From: Variovorax sp. PBS-H4
Lineage (GTDB): Bacteria; Pseudomonadota; Gammaproteobacteria; Burkholderiales; Burkholderiaceae_C
Direction of reading: 5' to 3'
DNA: 64,000 nucleotides
Assembly: GCF_901827205.1 (NCBI RefSeq)
Contig: NZ_LR594675.1
Span: 2,170,001 to 2,234,000 of the forward strand
Numbering within the stretch: the stretch's first letter is position 1; every line of letters starts with the position of its first letter. Position numbers and translations under genes: made by a program. The notes beneath the pieces are model-generated. The model made no database searches. It was not told the origin of the DNA and worked only from the letters and a program-made list of their open reading frames with translations. Shown piece by piece: positions 59,537 to 64,000 of the stretch.

Positions 59537-60646
59537 ATGAACCCGTCCCCGACCGCCCTGGACACCGCCCATGACACCGCCGCGCTCGCGCGCGCACTGA
59601 CCGCACCGCCCGAGCAGGTGCTCGCGATGCCCGATCCGCAGACCCTGATCGCCGAGATCGAGGCCGCGCCCGGCATCGACGGCGCGAACATCTTCCCGCT
59701 CGAGTGGCACGTGGAGACGCCCAAGCTCTACGACATCTACGACGCGGCGCGCGATCCGGGCTGGTCGCCGCACACGCTGGCCTGGGACACGCTGCGCGCG
59801 GAGGACTACAGCCTCGACCAGCGCTACGCCATGGCCTACTGGTTCTCGTTGCTCGCGGTGTTCGACGGCTCGGGACCGTCGGTGTTCGCGCGCGCCATGA
59901 TCCACACCTACGAGAGCAAGGAAGAGGATCCGGTGCGCAAGTGCTTCTTCTCGGTGGTGCGCGACGAGATGAACCACGAAGAAGTGTGCGGGCGCGCCAT
60001 CAAGCGCCTCACGCCCGGTGGGCCCCTTGGCTACGAGCCCGAGACGCCGCTCGGGCGCCTCGCGCGCAACAACATCGAGTGGCTCTATTACAACGGCTCG
60101 CGCTACTGGACCGGCTTCAAGAACGGCGTCGACAAGTACCCGCTCGCGATCCTGTTCACCTCCTTCCTGTTCGGCGAAGTGGCCTCGAGCACGCTGTTCC
60201 ACGGGATGTACCAGCGCACCACCATCCCGGTGTTCAAGGAGGCCTTCAAGCGCATCGGCCAGGACGAAGGCCGCCACCTGGGCATTTGCTTGGCGGTGCT
60301 GCAGAAGCTGCTGCCGGTGCTCACCGAGGACGACAAGCAGATGATCAGCATCCAGCTGCGCGCGGGCTTCGTGTTTCTATCGGGGATCCTGCACGAGCCG
60401 CCCGAGCAATTCTGGAAGCTGCCGCCCACCTTCATTCCCGCGCAGCGCCAGATCGACGAGGTCGCGCGCAGCGCCGGCCTGGGCATCCTCACGCTCGACG
60501 AGCGCAAAGCCAACTGGAAGACGGCCGTGCTGCGCATGAAGGCCAACCTCGATCCCTACGGCATCGAGTTCCCCGCGCTGCCCGAAGTCGGCATCGAGGG
60601 CAAGGAGGTGGTGTTCGATCCTGAGAAGGTGATTCCGATCTTCTAG
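59537..60646 (+). CDS. Ferritin-like diiron protein, candidate CoA-ester oxygenase
   Basis: A 369-residue protein with the two-histidine carboxylate-bridged diiron pattern: a helix with Glu126 (MIHTYESKEED), RDEMNHEEV giving E144-x-x-H147, FLFGEVASST with Glu214, and IGQDEGRHLGI giving E244-x-x-H247. Spacing is that of R2-like oxygenases, AurF or PaaA/BoxB relatives, but length and sequence do not match any of them closely by eye. Soluble. ATG 59537 follows a GGAGAG site. The adjacent flavo-iron-sulfur reductase gene (5 bp gap) supplies electrons, so it is probably a monooxygenase or epoxidase working on the CoA ester made by the upstream ligase. There are no PaaB/C/D-type partner genes. Confidence 0.82.
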   Translation: MNPSPTALDTAHDTAALARALTAPPEQVLAMPDPQTLIAEIEAAPGIDGANIFPLEWHVETPKLYDIYDAARDPGWSPHTLAWDTLRAEDYSLDQRYAMAYWFSLLAVFDGSGPSVFARAMIHTYESKEEDPVRKCFFSVVRDEMNHEEVCGRAIKRLTPGGPLGYEPETPLGRLARNNIEWLYYNGSRYWTGFKNGVDKYPLAILFTSFLFGEVASSTLFHGMYQRTTIPVFKEAFKRIGQDEGRHLGICLAVLQKLLPVLTEDDKQMISIQLRAGFVFLSGILHEPPEQFWKLPPTFIPAQRQIDEVARSAGLGILTLDERKANWKTAVLRMKANLDPYGIEFPALPEVGIEGKEVVFDPEKVIPIF

Positions 60647-60651
60647 GCCGC

Positions 60652-61680
60652 ATGACCTCGATGAACATGAGCCGAACGATCGTCGTCAACGAGGCCCTGC
60701 GCTTCGGCGTGCCCGAAGGCGAGATCATCCTCGACGCCGCGCTGTCGCAGGGCGTGGTGCTGCCGCACCAGTGCCGCGGCGCCTCCTGCGGCATGTGCAA
60801 GGCGCGCGTCACACAGGGCGCGGTCGACAACGGCTGGTCGCTGGGTCTCGCGATCTCGGACCAGGAGATCGCCGAGGGCTTCTGCCTGATGTGCCAGGCG
60901 CGGCCGGTGAGCGCGGAGGTGCACCTGAGCACGGTGCAGCCGATCCCGGGAGGCGAGGGCTCCGCCGTGCAGAGCTTCGAGGCGCGTGTGCTGTGCAACA
61001 CGCCGCTTACGCCGCGCGTGCGGCGGCTGGTGCTGCAGGCGTGCGAGCCGGCCCGCTTCGAGGCGCAGGCCGGCGCCTACGTCGAGCTCGCGCTGCCGGG
61101 CCTGTCGCCGCACCGGCGCTACAGCCTCGCGACCGTGCCTTCGAGCGACGGCCTGATCGAGCTGCTGGTGGCGCGCCATCCGGGCGGCGCGGCCAGCGGC
61201 CACATCCACGACCTGCTGCAGCCCGGCGATAGCGTGGGCGTGACCGGGCCGTACGGCACCTGCCGGCTGCCCGAGGGCGAGGGTCCGGTGCTAGGCCTCG
61301 CGGGCGGCACCGGCCTGGCGCCGGTGCTCTCGATCATGGAGGACGCGCTCTCGAACGGCGACACAAGCCAGATGACGCTGGTGTTCTCGGTGCGCGACGA
61401 CGCCGAGCTGATGTTGATGGACCGCCTCGCGCGGCTGGCCCGTGCACATCCGAACTTCCGCTACGCGCTGCTGGTGACCGAGGCGCGCAGCCGCTTCTGT
61501 CCGAAGCAGCAGTACGCGCCCTCCTGGCTGCGCGAGAACCATGGCTCGCTGGCGGGCGCACGGGCGGTGATCGGAGGCTCGCCGGGCTTCGTTACCGCCT
61601 GTTCCGACACCTGCATCGCGTTGGGCATGGCGAGCACGGCGATCTCGGCCGACAGCTTCACGCCGGTGGCGCAGACCTAG
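60652..61680 (+). CDS. 2Fe-2S/FAD NAD(P)H reductase of the diiron oxygenase
   Basis: A 342-residue oxidoreductase in the DmpP/XylA order: N-terminal plant-type 2Fe-2S domain (C41-x4-C46-x2-C49 in CRGASCGMCKA, last ligand C81 in CLMCQARP), then the FAD domain with RRYSLATVPSS and the NAD domain with LGLAGGTGLAPVLSIMED. PaaE has the opposite order, with ferredoxin at the C-terminus, so this reductase comes from a different lineage. Alternative starts at ATG 60661 and 60667 are possible. It transfers electrons from NAD(P)H to the diiron protein. Confidence 0.92.
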   Translation: MTSMNMSRTIVVNEALRFGVPEGEIILDAALSQGVVLPHQCRGASCGMCKARVTQGAVDNGWSLGLAISDQEIAEGFCLMCQARPVSAEVHLSTVQPIPGGEGSAVQSFEARVLCNTPLTPRVRRLVLQACEPARFEAQAGAYVELALPGLSPHRRYSLATVPSSDGLIELLVARHPGGAASGHIHDLLQPGDSVGVTGPYGTCRLPEGEGPVLGLAGGTGLAPVLSIMEDALSNGDTSQMTLVFSVRDDAELMLMDRLARLARAHPNFRYALLVTEARSRFCPKQQYAPSWLRENHGSLAGARAVIGGSPGFVTACSDTCIALGMASTAISADSFTPVAQT

Positions 61681-61727
61681 CTTTTCGATTTTTTCCCGGC
61701 ACGACAGACACATAAAAGGAGACAACG

Positions 61728-62894
61728 ATGATCAAGATTGCAAAGGCCCGCTTCCGGGCTGCCGCCTTCGGCGCGGCACTGTGCTTCGCGGCGCTCTCGG
61801 GCGCGCGGGCGGACATCAACGTGGGCGTGGTGGTCTCGGCCACCGGGCCCGCGGCCTCGGTGGGCGTGACCCAGCAGCGAACGGTAGCGGTGCTGCCCGC
61901 CACCGCGGGCGGCGAGAAGATCAACTACATCCTGCTCGACGACGCCTCCGACACCTCGACCACGGTCAAGAACGTGCGCAAGCTGATCTCCGAGTCGGCG
62001 ATCGACCTGCTGATCGGGCCGAGCCTCACGCCCAACTCGCTGGCCGTGCTCGACGTGCTGGTGGAGAGCGGCACGCCGATGATCAGCCTCGCGGGGTCGG
62101 GCGCCATCGTCGAACCGGTGGACGATCGCAAGCGCTGGGCCTTCAAGACGCCGCAGAGCGACACCCACATGGCGACCGGCATCGTCAAGCACATGGCCGA
62201 CAACGGCGTGAAGCGCGTGGCCTTCATCGGCTTCAACGACGCCTACGGCGAAGGCTGGTGGCGCGAGTTCGGCAAGCTCGCCGAGCTGCGCGGAATCGAG
62301 GTGGTCGCGAACGAGCGCTACACGCGCACCGACGCCTCGGTCACCGGGCAGGTACTCAAGCTGCTGGCCTCGCAGCCCGACGCGGTGTTCATCGCGGCCT
62401 CGGGCACGCCCGCGGTGCTGCCGCAGGCCACGCTGTTCGACCGCGGCTACCGCGGCAAGGTCTACCAGACCCATGGCGTGGCGAACAACGATTTCCTGCG
62501 CGTGGGCGGCACCAAGCTCGAGGGCACCTTCGTGCCGGCCGGCCCGGTGCTGGTGGCCGAGCAGCTGCCCGACAGCCACCCGGCGAAGAAGCCCTCGCTC
62601 GAATTCATCCGCAAGTACGAGGCGCTGCCCAATGCGGGCCAGCGCTCCACCTTCGCGGCCTACCTCTGGGATGCGGCGCTGATCCTGCAGGACGCGGCGC
62701 CGCGCGCGCTCAAGGGCGCCAGGCCCGGCACGCCCGAATTCCGCAAGGCGCTGCGCGACGCGATCGAGTCCACGCAGGACCTGCATGCCACCAACGGCGT
62801 CTACAGCCTCGGGCCCAAGGACCACATCGGCCTGGATCAGCGCAGCCGAGTGATGGTGCGCATCGAGAAGGGCAGCTGGAAGTACATCCCCTGA
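61728..62894 (+). CDS. ABC transporter binding protein (LivK-like), second receptor
   Basis: A 388-residue Peripla_BP_6 protein. Signal peptide: FRAAAFGAALCFAALSGARA. Mature motifs: VGVVVSATGPAASVGVTQQR, LISESAIDLLIGPSLTPNSL, VAFIGFNDAYGEGWWREFGK and VYQTHGVANNDFLRVGGTKL. It is followed 22 bp downstream by livH, so it is the receptor of that importer. By analogy with aromatic-acid systems the ligand is probably the acid degraded by this cluster. Confidence 0.92.
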   Translation: MIKIAKARFRAAAFGAALCFAALSGARADINVGVVVSATGPAASVGVTQQRTVAVLPATAGGEKINYILLDDASDTSTTVKNVRKLISESAIDLLIGPSLTPNSLAVLDVLVESGTPMISLAGSGAIVEPVDDRKRWAFKTPQSDTHMATGIVKHMADNGVKRVAFIGFNDAYGEGWWREFGKLAELRGIEVVANERYTRTDASVTGQVLKLLASQPDAVFIAASGTPAVLPQATLFDRGYRGKVYQTHGVANNDFLRVGGTKLEGTFVPAGPVLVAEQLPDSHPAKKPSLEFIRKYEALPNAGQRSTFAAYLWDAALILQDAAPRALKGARPGTPEFRKALRDAIESTQDLHATNGVYSLGPKDHIGLDQRSRVMVRIEKGSWKYIP

Positions 62895-62916
62895 CGCGCG
62901 GCGGACCCGACAGATC

Positions 62917-63954
62917 ATGGACATGCAGATCTTCGGCCTGCTGGTGCAGGACGGCCTCGCGAGCGGCGCCGTCTACGTGCTGCTGGCGCTGGCGCTCGTG
63001 ATGGTCTTCACCGTGACGCGCATCGTGTTCGTTCCGCAGGGCGAATTCGTCAGCTGCAGCGTGCTGACCATCGCGGCCTTCCAGCAGGGCCAGGCTCCGG
63101 GGCTGGCGGTGCCGGTCGCGGCGGTGGCCCTGCTGGCCTGCGGCATGGAAACCGCCGAGCGCCTGCGACAGCGCAACCTCGCGGGGCTCGGTGCCCGGCT
63201 CGCGCTGCTCGGCGCGCTGCCGCTGGCGGCCTGCGCCTTCGCCTGGTTCGGCGTCGATGCGCGCTCGCCGGCCTGGATGCAGACGGCCGCTGCGGTGGCG
63301 CTGGTCACGGTGATGGGGCCGCTGATCTACCGCACGGTGTTCCGGCCGATGGGCAATGCCTCGCCGCTGGTGCTGCTGGTGGCGGCGATCGCGCTGCACT
63401 TCGTGCTGGTGGCGCTGGGCCTGTACGTGTTCGGGCCCGAGGGCTCGCGGCTGCCAGGCTTCGAACTGCCGGCCGGCCTGCTCGCGGGACTGCCGGTGGC
63501 GCCGCAGACGCTGGCGGTGGTGGCGGCGAGCGCCGTGCTGGTGGCCGTGTTCTTCGCCTTCTTCGGCCACACCCTGAGCGGCAAGGCGCTGCGCGCCACC
63601 GCCGTGTGCCGCGACGGCGCGCGGCTGGTCGGCATCTCGCCCGACCACTCGGGCGAACTGGCGCTGACCATCGCCGCCTTCATCGGCGCGGTCTCGGGCG
63701 TGCTGATTGGTCCGTTCACCACCATCTACTACGACTCGGGCTTCCTGCTCGCGCTCAAGGGCTTCGTCGGCGCGATCGTCGGTGGTCTCTCGGGCTACGT
63801 CCTCGCCGCCGCGGGCTCCCTCGTGGTGGGCCTGCTCGAGGCCTTCTCGTCCTACGGCGCGAGTGCCGCCAAGGAGATCATCGTGTTCGCATTGATCGTG
63901 CCGCTGCTCTTGTGGCGTTCGCTGGCCGACCCGCATTCGCAGGAGGCTTCATGA
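62917..63954 (+). CDS. livH: Branched-chain-type ABC transporter permease (LivH-like)
   Basis: A 345-residue membrane protein: GLLVQDGLASGAVYVLLALA at the start, the conserved VFTVTRIVFVPQGEFVSCSV, and the EAA-equivalent GKALRATAVCRDGARLVGIS (about residues 225-244). GFVGAIVGGLSGYVLAAAGS is near the end. It is somewhat longer than the usual 290-300 residues because of an insertion around residues 70-130. Its stop overlaps the next start (ATGA). Confidence 0.92.
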   Translation: MDMQIFGLLVQDGLASGAVYVLLALALVMVFTVTRIVFVPQGEFVSCSVLTIAAFQQGQAPGLAVPVAAVALLACGMETAERLRQRNLAGLGARLALLGALPLAACAFAWFGVDARSPAWMQTAAAVALVTVMGPLIYRTVFRPMGNASPLVLLVAAIALHFVLVALGLYVFGPEGSRLPGFELPAGLLAGLPVAPQTLAVVAASAVLVAVFFAFFGHTLSGKALRATAVCRDGARLVGISPDHSGELALTIAAFIGAVSGVLIGPFTTIYYDSGFLLALKGFVGAIVGGLSGYVLAAAGSLVVGLLEAFSSYGASAAKEIIVFALIVPLLLWRSLADPHSQEAS

Positions 63955-64000
63955 CCTTTCGTTCCTGGGTGCTCGCGGCCGTCGCCGTGGCGGCCGCCGC
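63951..64000 (+). CDS. Probable LivM-like permease, N-terminus (partial)
   Basis: ATG 63951 follows a perfect AGGAGG site and overlaps the livH stop. Only MTFRSWVLAAVAVAAA is visible before the window ends. A hydrophobic N-terminus at this place is expected for the LivM permease. Confidence 0.6.
   Translation, partial: MTFRSWVLAAVAVAAA

Noticed and set aside
57010..59724. A 904-codon open frame on the minus strand opposite paaN and the CoA ligase
   Set aside because: It is a shadow of the GC-rich codon bias of the plus-strand genes. The protein is low-complexity in Arg, Ala, His and Gly with no domain, while the opposite strand encodes clear enzymes.
1..64000. CRISPR arrays, tRNA or rRNA genes, prophage structural genes
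   Set aside because: No regularly spaced repeats, no tRNA cloverleaf or rRNA-like conserved stretches, and no phage proteins were seen on either strand.

Overview
The window looks like chromosomal DNA of a high-GC betaproteobacterium of the order Burkholderiales, most like Comamonadaceae (Variovorax and relatives) or Alcaligenaceae. The signs are many tripartite-tricarboxylate 'Bug' binding proteins, the split pntAA-pntAB-pntB transhydrogenase, LysR/GntR/AraC/TetR-controlled catabolic operons and strong GC bias. This is inference from gene content; there is no rRNA or tRNA gene here.

Layout. 1-5.1 kb: end of a polyamine/opine-type ABC transporter operon, an AI-2E family permease, and a dctA-type dicarboxylate symporter followed by its likely GntR/FCD regulator. 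5.2-6.5 kb: scar of truncated genes next to a 30-bp sequence that recurs at 36.46 kb. 6.5-23.1 kb: peptide/amide and small-molecule catabolism (M20 and M81 hydrolases, NodB-like deacetylase, dehydrogenase, Tat-exported hydrolase, Old Yellow Enzyme, AstE-like deacylase) mixed with Bug proteins and LysR/AraC regulators, then an Rrf2 regulator with a thioredoxin-reductase-like flavoprotein. 23.1-27.2 kb: decayed genes around a hydratase / acyl-CoA dehydrogenase / truncated CoA-transferase operon. 27.2-34.9 kb: minus-strand genes with RraA-like aldolase, PanE-like reductase, short-chain dehydrogenase, VOC protein, two Bug proteins and a TRAP-type binding protein. 34.9-37.2 kb: second scar with insertion-sequence-like ends, LysR remnants and two small genes interrupted by amber codons. 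37.2-40.2 kb: pnt operon. 40.3-50.2 kb: twelve co-directional minus-strand genes combining a beta-keto-acid cleavage enzyme, a NIPSNAP protein, a nitrate/sulfonate-type ABC transporter (binding protein frameshifted), dehydrogenases, a GST and a TetR regulator.

51.3-64 kb is the most interesting part: a TetR regulator and three transcription units, each preceded by the same 12-bp dyad (CCGTCYRGAMGG). They encode a PaaK-family acyl-CoA ligase, a single-chain ferritin-like diiron protein with its 2Fe-2S/FAD reductase, a PaaN-type aldehyde dehydrogenase, an enoyl-CoA hydratase, a MaoC protein, a thiolase with a DUF35 partner, and a Liv-type ABC transporter with two binding proteins. Together they look like a compact CoA-thioester ring- or chain-oxygenation pathway with dedicated uptake, built differently from the canonical paa and box systems. 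The substrate cannot be read from the sequence.
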